Below, one piece after another: positions 1-6,280 of a DNA stretch of 6,810 bases. A model generated the notes under the pieces. That model was given only the letters and a program-made list of their open reading frames with translations. It was not told the origin of the DNA and searched no databases. The stretch's first letter is position 1. Every line of letters starts with the position of its first letter. This stretch comes from Thermodesulfobacteriota bacterium (GTDB lineage Bacteria > Desulfobacterota > Thermodesulfobacteria > Thermodesulfobacteriales > Thermodesulfatatoraceae): positions 1 through 6,810 of the forward strand of contig JAADCO010000181.1 in assembly GCA_013154385.1 (NCBI GenBank), written 5' to 3'. A program made the position numbers and the translations under genes.

Positions 1-128
1 TCCACCACGCGCCTGATCATGGGCACGCCGCCCACCGGCACCAGGGCCTTGCACGGGGCTCCGGTGCTCTTGACGAGGGGATCCTTCCCCGGACGTTCTC
101 CGGCGAGGACCAGGGCTTTGAACTTCAT
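1..128 (-). CDS. MobA-like NTP transferase, N-terminal fragment (runs off the window)
   Basis: Only the first 42 codons are inside the window; the gene continues past base 1. The visible protein starts MKFKALVLAGERPGKDP and continues with CKALVPVGGVPMIRRVV near residues 26-42. This is the nucleotide-binding start of the NTP-transferase (MobA/GT-A-like) fold: a beta strand, an LAG-x-R loop, then a K-A-L-V-P-V-G-G-x-P-M segment. The loop before the conserved Lys is longer than in MobA proper, which argues for a related nucleotidyltransferase of unknown substrate rather than a molybdopterin guanylyltransferase. The ATG (128-126) overlaps the TGA of the upstream acetyltransferase-like gene (127-125) as ATGA, so the two are very likely cotranscribed and translationally coupled. 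Substrate and pathway cannot be read from this fragment. The fold assignment is fairly secure; the function is open. Confidence 0.75.
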   Translation of the reverse strand, partial: MKFKALVLAGERPGKDPLVKSTGAPCKALVPVGGVPMIRRVV

Positions 129-1252
129 GAAAGCTCCTTTTCGTAGATCCGGTAGACTTTGTAGGGCGGACCGGCCAGGGCCTCGGCCAGCTTGCGCATC
201 CGGCGATTGTCCTCGAGGATCCAGGACAGTTCCAGGCGCTGCGTGCCCCTTGCCAGAAGCACCCGGCGGATGTCGTCTATGAGACGGACCACCAGGAGGG
301 ACCCCTGCATGGTCTGCTGATACTCCTTCCTCACGCCCATGAGCACCACGCGCGCGGAGCGGGGCGGTCGGAACCGGAAGCGCCAGAGGAGCTTGAGCCA
401 TCCCCAGGGCCAGAGGCGTCCGTTGAGGTCGGCGATGAGTTCGTTGAAGTTCGGCAACACCACGATGAAGGCCACGGCCTTTCCTTCCACTTCGGCAATG
501 CGTATCAACTCTGAACTTACCAGATACTTCAAACTTTGCCCCAAATGCAGATATTCCTCGCGCGTAAAGGGCACGAATCCCCAGTTTTCCGCCCAGGCCT
601 CGTTGAAGATCTCGAAGATGAGGTCGAGCTCGGCGGCGAGCCGCTTCTTGTTGATGGGCCTCGTCTTGACGGTGAAGCTCCCCTTGGGGATCAGGCGCTC
701 CACGCGCTCGAGGACCTCGGGCTGACGGGTCATGAGATAGGCGAGGAGGTCCTTGGCCTTGCGGTAGCCGCACTCCTCAAGGCGCGCGGCGTAGTAAGGT
801 CTCGCGTGTCCCATGAGGAAACTCGGCGGGCTCTCCCACCCCTTCACCAGGAGCCCGCACTCCTGGTTGATGGAAAGATTGAAGGGCCCGAGGACCTTCT
901 TCATGCCCCTTGACCGGAGCCAGTTCTCCGCCGTTTCGAGCAGGGCGGAGAAGACCTCGGGGTCGTCCACGGCCTCGATCATCCCGAAGTGCCCCTGCTC
1001 GCCGTAACGCTCGAGCACCAGCCGGTCTATCTGCGCGCTTATGCGGCCCACGGGTTCCCCGTCCCTTTCGGCCAGCCAGAAGCGGGCCTCGGCGTGGCGG
1101 AAGTACGGATTCCGCGGGGAGAGGAAATCCCGGCGCTCGATCAGAAGGGGCGGGACCCAGGCGGGATCGTCGGCGTAGATCTTCCACGGGACCTTCAAGA
1201 AGGCGTCTCGATCCTTTGCGGAGCGGACCTCTCTGACCTGAACTTTTTTCAT
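125..1252 (-). CDS. Double-GNAT-fold protein (putative acyl/acetyltransferase), 375 aa
   Basis: Cytoplasmic protein with no membrane segment. The N-terminal half carries the hallmarks of a large uncharacterised GNAT-related family: VPPLL (33-37), a NPYFRHAEARFWLA stretch at 48-61, then GEPVGRISA (65-73), matching a beta4-type strand, and further on GPFNLSINQECGLL and HARPYYAARLEECGY. The C-terminal half looks like a second GNAT fold and ends in ELSWILEDN (341-349) followed by a KVYRIYEKEL tail, the usual end of such domains. The family is often annotated only as N-acetyltransferase or hypothetical, and no substrate is known to me. I chose ATG at 1252 because the reverse strand reads GAGGGAGGA directly before it, giving a GAGG Shine-Dalgarno 5 nt away; a TTG at 1267 would add five residues with a worse site. 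First gene of a leftward operon with the NTP transferase. Confidence 0.82.
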   Translation of the reverse strand: MKKVQVREVRSAKDRDAFLKVPWKIYADDPAWVPPLLIERRDFLSPRNPYFRHAEARFWLAERDGEPVGRISAQIDRLVLERYGEQGHFGMIEAVDDPEVFSALLETAENWLRSRGMKKVLGPFNLSINQECGLLVKGWESPPSFLMGHARPYYAARLEECGYRKAKDLLAYLMTRQPEVLERVERLIPKGSFTVKTRPINKKRLAAELDLIFEIFNEAWAENWGFVPFTREEYLHLGQSLKYLVSSELIRIAEVEGKAVAFIVVLPNFNELIADLNGRLWPWGWLKLLWRFRFRPPRSARVVLMGVRKEYQQTMQGSLLVVRLIDDIRRVLLARGTQRLELSWILEDNRRMRKLAEALAGPPYKVYRIYEKELS

Positions 1253-1264
1253 TCCTCCCTCGGG

Positions 1265-1277
1265 CAAACCCTGTTTG
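1265..1277. repeat. Short inverted repeat CAAAC-CCT-GTTTG
   Basis: Five-base arms at 1265-1269 and 1273-1277 with a 3-nt centre. It lies where the -35 element of the rightward promoter would be and within the probable leader of the leftward transcript. Possible regulator half-sites, but the arms are short enough to arise by chance. Confidence 0.25.
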
Positions 1278-1282
1278 GCGTG

Positions 1283-1291
1283 TTATATAAT
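1283..1291. promoter_or_regulatory. Shared -10 region of divergent promoters
   Basis: The only AT-rich patch between the two divergent operons. On the plus strand TATAAT lies at 1286-1291, a perfect sigma70-type -10, placing the start of the rightward transcript near 1298 and giving a very short leader of about 16 nt before the ATG at 1314. The core TTATATAA (1283-1290) is its own reverse complement, so the minus strand reads TATATA at 1289-1284, usable as a -10 for the leftward genes with a leader of about 25 nt. Neither side has a good -35 hexamer at 17 nt spacing (plus strand: GGGCAA region around 1262-1268; minus strand: GTTTCC at 1312-1307), so activation by another factor is possible. 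Promoter use is inferred, not shown. Confidence 0.5.
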
Positions 1292-1315
1292 GGTTTCTAG
1301 AGGTGAGGAAACCAT
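1290..1315. promoter_or_regulatory. Perfect 8-bp dyad over transcription/translation start (candidate operator)
   Basis: ATGGTTTC (1290-1297) is repeated in inverted form as GAAACCAT (1308-1315) around a 10-nt centre containing the ribosome binding site AGGTGAGG. The dyad starts inside the -10 hexamer and ends on the first two bases of the start codon at 1314. As DNA it could be an operator that blocks the rightward promoter and the -35 position of the leftward one. As RNA it could hide the start codon in a stem, but only if transcription starts upstream of 1290, which the -10 at 1286-1291 does not favour. Confidence 0.4.
1302..1308 (+). promoter_or_regulatory. Ribosome binding site for the cytidylyltransferase gene
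   Basis: GGTGAGG ends 5 nt before ATG 1314. It decides this start over the in-frame TTG at 1275 and ATG at 1290, which have no comparable site. It lies in the loop of the dyad at 1290-1315. Confidence 0.6.
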
Positions 1316-2078
1316 GAAAGCGATCATTCTTAGCGCCGGTCAGGGCAAGCGCCTCTTGCCCCTGACCAAAGATAAACCCAAGTGCCTGGTGGGGCTCGAA
1401 GGCCGAGCCATCATCGAGTGGCAGATAGACGTGCTGAGATACGCTGGGGTGGACGACATCGTCGTGGTCGTGGGTTACCAGGCGGAAAAGGTGGAGAGGC
1501 TCCTGCGTCAGCGCTATGGTTCCTCAGCCCCTCGGTTCCTCCTCAACCCGGACTACGCCACGACGGACAACCTCTGGAGCTGCTGGCGGGCCAGGGAGGA
1601 GATGGACGGCCCCTTCATCCTGCTGAACGGGGACACGCTCTTTGAGCCGGAAGTCCTCGAGAGGCTCTTTTCCGTGCACGGTTATCCCATCACCGTGACG
1701 GTCAATCGTAAACCCGCATACGATGCCGACGACATGAAGGTCATCCTGGACGGCGAGAGACTGCTGGCCGTGGGCAAGGACCTGCCCCTGGAAAAGGTGG
1801 GGGCGGAGTCCATCGGCCTCCTCAAGTTCGACGAAGAGGGGGCGCGGCTCTTCCGCGAGGCGCTGGAAGAGGCCGTGAAGGAGGAAGACTCCACGCGGCG
1901 CTGGTATCTCTCGGTAATAGACCGCTTGGCCCGCCGGGGCGTGGTGGGAACGTGCGACATCACCGGCCTCCTCTGGTGCGAGATCGACTATCACAAGGAT
2001 CTCGTTCCGGCCAAGACGGTGGTGAAAAGGATCAGCGAAGTCCTGGGAGGCCCTTCTCTGGCGGCCAGCGCGACCTGA
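1314..2078 (+). CDS. Phosphocholine/inositol-phosphate-type cytidylyltransferase (NTP transferase), 254 aa
   Basis: Soluble nucleotidyltransferase predicted to join an NTP, probably CTP, to a phosphorylated sugar or alcohol. Seen: the AGQGKRLLPLT signature (8-18) with KPKCLV (21-26), whose Lys binds the phosphates; DNLWS (85-89), a segment typical of the LicC-like phosphocholine and inositol-1-phosphate cytidylyltransferases; NGD (105-107) and EIDYHKDL (223-230), whose Asp residues (D107, D225) should hold the metal. Length fits a single catalytic domain of this group. The start is ATG 1314, preceded by AGGTGAGG with about 5 nt spacing; upstream in-frame codons lack a site. First gene of the rightward operon, directly after the -10 element. 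The CDP-alcohol phosphatidyltransferase four genes on would be a natural user of its product, in the manner of the archaeal IPCT/DIPPS pair, but the actual head group (inositol, choline, glycerol, sugar) is not determinable. Confidence 0.85.
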   Translation: MKAIILSAGQGKRLLPLTKDKPKCLVGLEGRAIIEWQIDVLRYAGVDDIVVVVGYQAEKVERLLRQRYGSSAPRFLLNPDYATTDNLWSCWRAREEMDGPFILLNGDTLFEPEVLERLFSVHGYPITVTVNRKPAYDADDMKVILDGERLLAVGKDLPLEKVGAESIGLLKFDEEGARLFREALEEAVKEEDSTRRWYLSVIDRLARRGVVGTCDITGLLWCEIDYHKDLVPAKTVVKRISEVLGGPSLAASAT

Positions 2079-2082
2079 ATGC

Positions 2083-3129
2083 ATGATTCTGATCAACTAC
2101 CTCCGGCGCCAGGTCCTGAAACCCTTCATCGCCATCTCTCTGGTCTTGGTGGGGGTCTTCGTCTCCTTCATGGCGGCCCGCTATCTGGCCCAGGCGGCGG
2201 AGGGAAAGATCCCGGCCTCGATCATCGGGCGCCTCATCCTCCTGCGGGTCCTCATCGCCCAGGAGGTCTTGCTCCCCACCACTTTCTACTTTTCCGTGCT
2301 CCTCGCCTTAGGGCGGCTCTATCGGCAGGCGGAGATGGTGGCCATGTTCGCCGCCGGCCTTTCGCCTCTGCGCGTCTACTGGGCCGTGCTCTCCCTGGCC
2401 CTCATGGTGGCCGTGGTCTCCGGCGTCTTTTCCCTGCACCTCCGTCCCTGGGCCTGGGAGGAGTTTTACCGCCTCAAGGCCTCTTCGGAGAGGGAGTTTG
2501 ACCTTCGCCGCCTCAAGGCGGGCGTCTTCTACGAGTTGCCCGGAGGGCGGGTCTTCTTCGCCGACAAGGTGGATCGGCATCAGGCCCTGGCGGAAGAGGT
2601 CTTCCTCTACGGACGCGACGAAGGGGGCCCGAAGATCATCCGCGCGGCCAGGGCCTGGCAGGAGATAAAGTCCCAGCGCCTCTTCCTGATCCTCGATCAG
2701 GGGCGCCAGTACGAGTTCAACGAGAAGCATTCGTTGATCCTGGTCTCGGAGTTTGCGGCCCTCAAGATCTTTGTGGCCAACCTGGAGACCCCCCGGAAAC
2801 AGAAGGTCAAGGCCATGCCCACCCGCGAGCTCTGGCCGCCTGCCGGTCCCGAGGAGGTGGCGGAGCTAGAATGGCGTCTGGCCGCGCCCCTTTCGGCGAT
2901 CTTGCTGGCGTTTCTGGCCATCAACTTGAGTCCGGTGAAGCCCCGCCAGGGGCATCTCAAGCGGATTCCGCTGGCCGTGGTCTTCTTTGCCGCGTATTTT
3001 TACGCCGGAGCAGCGCTCAAGAAGCTCCTGGCCAAGGGGCTCTGGCCGGTGTTTCCCGGCATCGGTGCGGCTCACCTGGGGCTTCTGCTCTTGAGCGTGA
3101 TTTGTTATTACTGGTTTGCACGTCGATGA
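2083..3129 (+). CDS. lptF: LPS export permease LptF, 348 aa
   Basis: Inner-membrane half of the LptB2FG transporter, which extracts lipopolysaccharide from the inner membrane for the Lpt bridge. Seen: an N-terminal ILINYLRRQVLKP, then TM1 (about 14-32), the AxxGKIP segment (39-44) and TM2 with ALGRLYRQAEMVAMFAAGLS (75-94), which matches E. coli LptF (LGKLY, E, M, A-GLS); TM3 near 102-120; a periplasmic beta-jellyroll region (about 130-250); W-R-x-x-x-P entry to TM4 near 265, PVKPRQG (284-290), and two last TM segments to residue 345. The PRQG loop is characteristic of LptF rather than LptG. Length is normal. It starts 4 nt after the cytidylyltransferase stop with no clear Shine-Dalgarno, suggesting reinitiation by terminating ribosomes. 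It overlaps lptG as ATGA. No lptC, lptA or lptB is in the window. Confidence 0.92.
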   Translation: MILINYLRRQVLKPFIAISLVLVGVFVSFMAARYLAQAAEGKIPASIIGRLILLRVLIAQEVLLPTTFYFSVLLALGRLYRQAEMVAMFAAGLSPLRVYWAVLSLALMVAVVSGVFSLHLRPWAWEEFYRLKASSEREFDLRRLKAGVFYELPGGRVFFADKVDRHQALAEEVFLYGRDEGGPKIIRAARAWQEIKSQRLFLILDQGRQYEFNEKHSLILVSEFAALKIFVANLETPRKQKVKAMPTRELWPPAGPEEVAELEWRLAAPLSAILLAFLAINLSPVKPRQGHLKRIPLAVVFFAAYFYAGAALKKLLAKGLWPVFPGIGAAHLGLLLLSVICYYWFARR

Positions 3130-4187
3130 CCATTCTCGATCTCTATCTCATCCGAGCCTTTTTTCGCCATTTCTTCCTCCTGGTCTTCGTCCTGGCCTTG
3201 CTCTTCGGCTTCTTCGACTTCCTGGCCCAGCTCGAAGAAGTGGGCCACGGCAACTACACCCTGCTCAAGGCCCTGACCTACGTCTTCCTCACTTCCGGCG
3301 GGCGGATCTACGACCTCCTGCCGATGATAAGCCTTCTCGCCTCTCTGCTCTCCCTGGGCACTTTGGGTGATCGCAACGAGCTCCTGGCCATGCAGGCCGC
3401 CGGCATGGATCGCCACCGCATGGGGCTGGCCATGATGGCCGGGCTCCTCGTCCTCCTCGTGATCTTCCTCCTGGGGGAGGAGACGGTCTTTCCGCGGGCC
3501 GAGCACCGCGCCTGGCTGCTCAAGGCGCGGGCCCTCTCCACCAGGGGCGTCACCCCTTACGGGCAGGGTTTCTGGGCGCGGGACAGGGACACCTTCATCC
3601 ACGTGGAAAAGGTCCTGGGCAAGGGCGTGCTCGCGGGGATCGAGATCTTTTCCTTCGACGACGAGGGGCGGCTCAGGCGCTTCCTCACCGCCCAGATGGG
3701 AAAGGTCGGCGATGACCACTGGCTCCTCATCGGGGTCTCGGAGCAGGAGTTCCTGCCCCACGGGGTCAGGGAAAAGCGGCACGCCAGGTTGCGGATCAGG
3801 GCCTTCCTGAAGACCGGGGAGGTGAAGAACCTGGCGGTCCCGCCGGAGTTCCTCTCGCTCTCCGAGCTCTGGCGCTCCAAGCGCTCCCTCGAAGAGGGCG
3901 GCCAGAACGCCTATCGCTACGGATTGCTCTTCTGGCAAAAGGTGTTCGTCCTGCCCACGGCGATCTTCATGCTCTTTCTTGCCCTGAGCTTCGTGCTGCG
4001 CCCCTATCAGGAGCGGGGACGCGGCTTTCGCGTTGGCGCCGGGGCGATCTTCGGCCTCTTCGTCTATCTGGGAGAGCAGGTGTTGGCCCATCTGGGGCTC
4101 GTGCTCGAGTGGCCCCCTCTGGTCGTGGCCGCCGCCCCGTGTCTCTTCATCTTCCTCCTCGCCTTCTGGCGCTGGCGCGCCCTCTAG
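3126..4187 (+). CDS. lptG: LPS export permease LptG, 353 aa
   Basis: Partner of LptF in the LptB2FG complex. Seen: LDLYLIRAFFRHF (4-16) leading into TM1, as in E. coli LptG (LDRYI); TM2 from about 46 with the LPM-x-x-L-x-x-L-L-S-L-G-x-L pattern at 65-80; NELLAMQAAGM (84-94), the coupling-helix region that contacts LptB; TM3 (about 100-120) ending in GEETVFPRAE; then a periplasmic beta-jellyroll with FWARDRDTFIHVEKV matching the LWAKDGNNFVYIERV stretch of E. coli; RYGLLFWQKVFVLP opening TM4, and two more TM segments before the WRWRAL tail. Length is normal. ATG 3126 overlaps the lptF TGA (ATGA), which decides the start against longer upstream readings of the frame. The adjacency lptF-lptG is the usual arrangement in Gram-negatives; their insertion between lipid-head-group genes is less usual. 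Confidence 0.92.
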   Translation: MTILDLYLIRAFFRHFFLLVFVLALLFGFFDFLAQLEEVGHGNYTLLKALTYVFLTSGGRIYDLLPMISLLASLLSLGTLGDRNELLAMQAAGMDRHRMGLAMMAGLLVLLVIFLLGEETVFPRAEHRAWLLKARALSTRGVTPYGQGFWARDRDTFIHVEKVLGKGVLAGIEIFSFDDEGRLRRFLTAQMGKVGDDHWLLIGVSEQEFLPHGVREKRHARLRIRAFLKTGEVKNLAVPPEFLSLSELWRSKRSLEEGGQNAYRYGLLFWQKVFVLPTAIFMLFLALSFVLRPYQERGRGFRVGAGAIFGLFVYLGEQVLAHLGLVLEWPPLVVAAAPCLFIFLLAFWRWRAL

Positions 4188-4201
4188 CCTTGCCAAAGGG
4201 C

Positions 4202-4210
4202 GGAGGAGGT
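4202..4210 (+). promoter_or_regulatory. Strong Shine-Dalgarno GGAGGAGGT before the CAPT gene
   Basis: Near-perfect anti-16S match lying 15-24 nt after the lptG stop. It is too far from ATG 4227 (16 nt) and overlaps the in-frame GTG 4209, so it marks translation initiation here without deciding the codon. A start near 4216-4220 would have ideal spacing but there is no ATG, GTG or TTG in frame there. Confidence 0.5.
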
Positions 4211-4226
4211 GTCATCTTCACCGGCA

Positions 4227-5405
4227 ATGGCCACTTACTACGTCTTCCTCGGAAAGAACGAGACCAAGGTCTGGGGCCTCACCGTAGGCGAGCGGCTGTC
4301 GAGGCTTCTTTCGGGCAAGGCCGAACCCCTGCCGCCGGACCATACGCCCGGGAAGGGAGACCGCGTGCTCATCTTTCGGCTGGAGTTCCTCCTCGACGAC
4401 CGCCTCGTGCGCTATCTTCTGACCCAGGAAAACCTCGTCCTCGTAGAGCAGGGCGTTCCCCTGGCGGCGGTGGTCTCCGGCGACCTCTATCAACCCGCGC
4501 GGAAGTTCCTCGAGGATCCGCGGGGAGCACTCCCGGACTCCGTCCAGATCAAAGAGCTTCGGGAAATCACCGGGGCCTTCTTCCAGCAGCTCCGCAAGTT
4601 CGAACCGCCCTTTGCCCTGAGGGTGACGCCGGAGACGAGGGCCCGGGTCGAAAGGCGCCTCTACGACTGGTCCTACAAAGGGGTTACGGACCTGGTGACC
4701 AAGTGGCTCTGGCCCCTGCCTGCCAGATGGGTGGTGCGCCTCTGCGTGAAGCTCGGTCTCAAGCCCAACCACGTGACCTTCATCGGCTTCCTCCTGGTGG
4801 TGCTCGCGGGCTATCTCTTCTACCAGGGGCATCTGGGCTGGGGCCTCGTGGCGGCCTGGTTGATGACTTTTCTCGATACCGTTGACGGGAAGCTGGCCCG
4901 GGTCACGGTCACCTCGAGCAAGTTCGGTCACTATTTCGACCATATCATAGACCTCGTGCATCCCCCGATCTGGTACGTGCTCTGGGCGCTGGGGGCCCAG
5001 CGTGCGGGGCTCTGGGAGGTAAGCTTTCCCTTTGGCCTGCTCGTCGCGGCCCTTGTGGCGGGCTACGTGCTCGGTCGCGTGGTCGAAGGGCTCTTTACAC
5101 TCCTTTTCGGGTTCGAGATCTTCTGCTGGCGTCCGCTCGATTCCTTCTTCCGGCTGATCACCGCCCGGCGCAACCCGTGTTTGCTCATCCTCACGCTCTC
5201 TTTCGTCCTGGGGCGGCCGGATCTGGGGTTCCTTGCGGTGGTCTTCTGGACGGTGGCGACGAGCCTCTTTCTGCTCCTGCGCCTCCTCTACGCCCTGTGG
5301 CTCAGGCGTCGCGGGGTATCCATCAGCCCGTGGTTGGCGGACGTAGAACGATTCTCCTCGCACAGGTTGGCCATCAAGTGGTTTACCCGAAGACAAGAGA
5401 CCTGA
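4227..5405 (+). CDS. CDP-alcohol phosphatidyltransferase with degenerate nucleotidyltransferase-like N-domain, 392 aa
   Basis: Membrane enzyme that transfers a phosphoalcohol or phosphatidyl group from a CDP-linked donor. The full family signature D-x2-D-G-x2-A-R-x8-G-x3-D-x3-D is intact: D217, D220-G221, A224-R225, G234, D238, D242. Several TM segments surround it (about 175-215, 250-290 and 315-360), and LKPNHVTFIG before TM1 is typical. Residues 1-150 are not part of the usual enzyme: GLTVGERLSRLL (17-28) and DRVLIFRLEFLLDDRLVRYLL (45-65) resemble the ERL/R and gD-x-L-d-x-x-L elements of NTP transferases, but the GxGxR loop and catalytic Lys are absent. A soluble nucleotidyltransferase half fused to a CAPT half is known in bifunctional IPCT/DIPPS; here the front half looks inactive, while an intact one is encoded at 1314. 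Start uncertain: a strong GGAGGAGGT (4202-4210) is 16 nt from ATG 4227, and GTG 4209 overlaps it; the domain content is unchanged either way. Confidence 0.87.
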   Translation: MATYYVFLGKNETKVWGLTVGERLSRLLSGKAEPLPPDHTPGKGDRVLIFRLEFLLDDRLVRYLLTQENLVLVEQGVPLAAVVSGDLYQPARKFLEDPRGALPDSVQIKELREITGAFFQQLRKFEPPFALRVTPETRARVERRLYDWSYKGVTDLVTKWLWPLPARWVVRLCVKLGLKPNHVTFIGFLLVVLAGYLFYQGHLGWGLVAAWLMTFLDTVDGKLARVTVTSSKFGHYFDHIIDLVHPPIWYVLWALGAQRAGLWEVSFPFGLLVAALVAGYVLGRVVEGLFTLLFGFEIFCWRPLDSFFRLITARRNPCLLILTLSFVLGRPDLGFLAVVFWTVATSLFLLLRLLYALWLRRRGVSISPWLADVERFSSHRLAIKWFTRRQET

Positions 5406-6280
5406 ACCCGGCTCTCCTCATCAATCCCGAAGCCGGCCGGAACAAGAAGCAATGGCCTCTGCTGGCGGCCCTGGTGCAGCAGGCCGGCTGGCCCTTTGTC
5501 CTCGCCGTAACGCCGGAGGAGATCGAAAAGGCCTTCTTCGACCTCTGTGCCAAGGGGCGAAGGCTCATCTGGGTGAGCGGGGGCGACGGCACCGCCGCCC
5601 AGGTGTTGACCTCCTACTTCCGATGGCCTGAGGCCAACCGCCCCGCGCTTTCCCTCCTTCCTGGGGGCACGACCAATCTCGTCCCCCGCGACCTGGGGCA
5701 CACGGATCAGATCAAGGCCCTGCGGAGGGCGCTTTCCGGAAGGCCGCCGCGTTTTGAAAGAAGGGCCGTCCTGCGGGTCACTCCTCCGGGGGTGTGCGGC
5801 TTCTTCCTGGGCGCCGGGCTCATCGCCGAAGGCGTGGAGCGGTTCCGCAGTCACCGCGCCGCGGGGGGGAACCCCTGGAAGGCGCTTTCCTTCCTCCCCC
5901 GGAAGGTCTGGCGGCAGAGCACGGAAAAGGTGCTCGATTTCGTGGAGACCGGAGACCTCCTCCTGCGCGGGCCGTTTTGGTTCTTCCTGGCCACCACGCT
6001 CAAGCGTCTTTGGAGGCGCTTCGCTCCCTGGCCGTCGTGTCCGGCACAAGAGATCAAGGCCCTGGCCTTCAAGCAGGGGGCCGGGCTGCGCCATTGCCTG
6101 GCGGCCCTCCTGAAGCCGAACCCCTCGCGGGACCTTTCCTTAAAGGGCATCTATTCCCTTTGTGTTCCGCGCGTAATAGTCTATACCCGTGAAGTAGCCC
6201 TGGACGGTGAGCCCCTTGTCTCGCCGGACAACCGTTTCGCCCTGGAAATCGCGGGTGAGGTCGAATTTTGGGTATGGTGA
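5378..6280 (+). CDS. Diacylglycerol/lipid kinase family protein (DAGK catalytic domain), 300 aa
   Basis: Predicted ATP-dependent lipid kinase, peripheral to the inner membrane, that phosphorylates diacylglycerol or a related lipid. Seen: NPALLINPEAGR (10-21), the opening strand and N-P-x-x-G of the fold; SGGDGT (67-72), the nucleotide-binding GGDGT signature; LLPGGTTNLVPRDLG (93-107), the P-x-GT-x-N-x-x-x-x-x-LG motif that follows it; a C-terminal beta-sandwich containing GAGL near 146 and LDGE (275-278), usual in DagK/YegS/sphingosine-kinase relatives. About 300 residues is the usual size for bacterial members. No ATG is available before the domain; GTG 5378 gives nine residues ahead of it and overlaps the CAPT gene by 28 nt, with no good Shine-Dalgarno, so coupling is likely. 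GTG 5330 is an alternative. If it makes phosphatidic acid, that would be the substrate of the Tam41-like enzyme encoded next. Confidence 0.85.
   Translation: MVYPKTRDLNPALLINPEAGRNKKQWPLLAALVQQAGWPFVLAVTPEEIEKAFFDLCAKGRRLIWVSGGDGTAAQVLTSYFRWPEANRPALSLLPGGTTNLVPRDLGHTDQIKALRRALSGRPPRFERRAVLRVTPPGVCGFFLGAGLIAEGVERFRSHRAAGGNPWKALSFLPRKVWRQSTEKVLDFVETGDLLLRGPFWFFLATTLKRLWRRFAPWPSCPAQEIKALAFKQGAGLRHCLAALLKPNPSRDLSLKGIYSLCVPRVIVYTREVALDGEPLVSPDNRFALEIAGEVEFWVW

Noticed and set aside
19..282. 87-codon plus-strand frame at the left edge
   Set aside because: It lies antisense to the NTP-transferase and GNAT genes, with a P/R-rich translation and no motif.
2079..2501. ATG at 2079 with a 140-codon frame overlapping the start of lptF
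   Set aside because: Translation is G/P/R-rich without motif; the overlapping frame from 2083 is an unmistakable LptF.
2871..3125. Upstream extension of the lptG frame into lptF
   Set aside because: The extra 85 residues are out-of-frame lptF with no LptG similarity; ATG 3126 with the ATGA overlap begins the true protein.
3108..4196. 362-codon open frame antisense to lptG
   Set aside because: The translation is rich in E, D, G and Q runs and has no recognisable domain. It is the mirror of the leucine/phenylalanine-rich codons of lptG in GC-rich DNA.
4188..4208. Possible terminator or promoter between lptG and the CAPT gene
   Set aside because: No stem with a T-run and no -10-like hexamer; only a Shine-Dalgarno is present, so one operon is the simpler reading.
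5177..5377. Upstream extension of the lipid kinase frame into the CAPT gene
   Set aside because: The added residues are P/A/R-rich shadow sequence and the kinase fold starts at about 5405; GTG 5378 suffices.
4218..5396. 392-codon open frame antisense to the CAPT gene
   Set aside because: Low-complexity charged translation opposite a gene with a complete family signature; a shadow frame.
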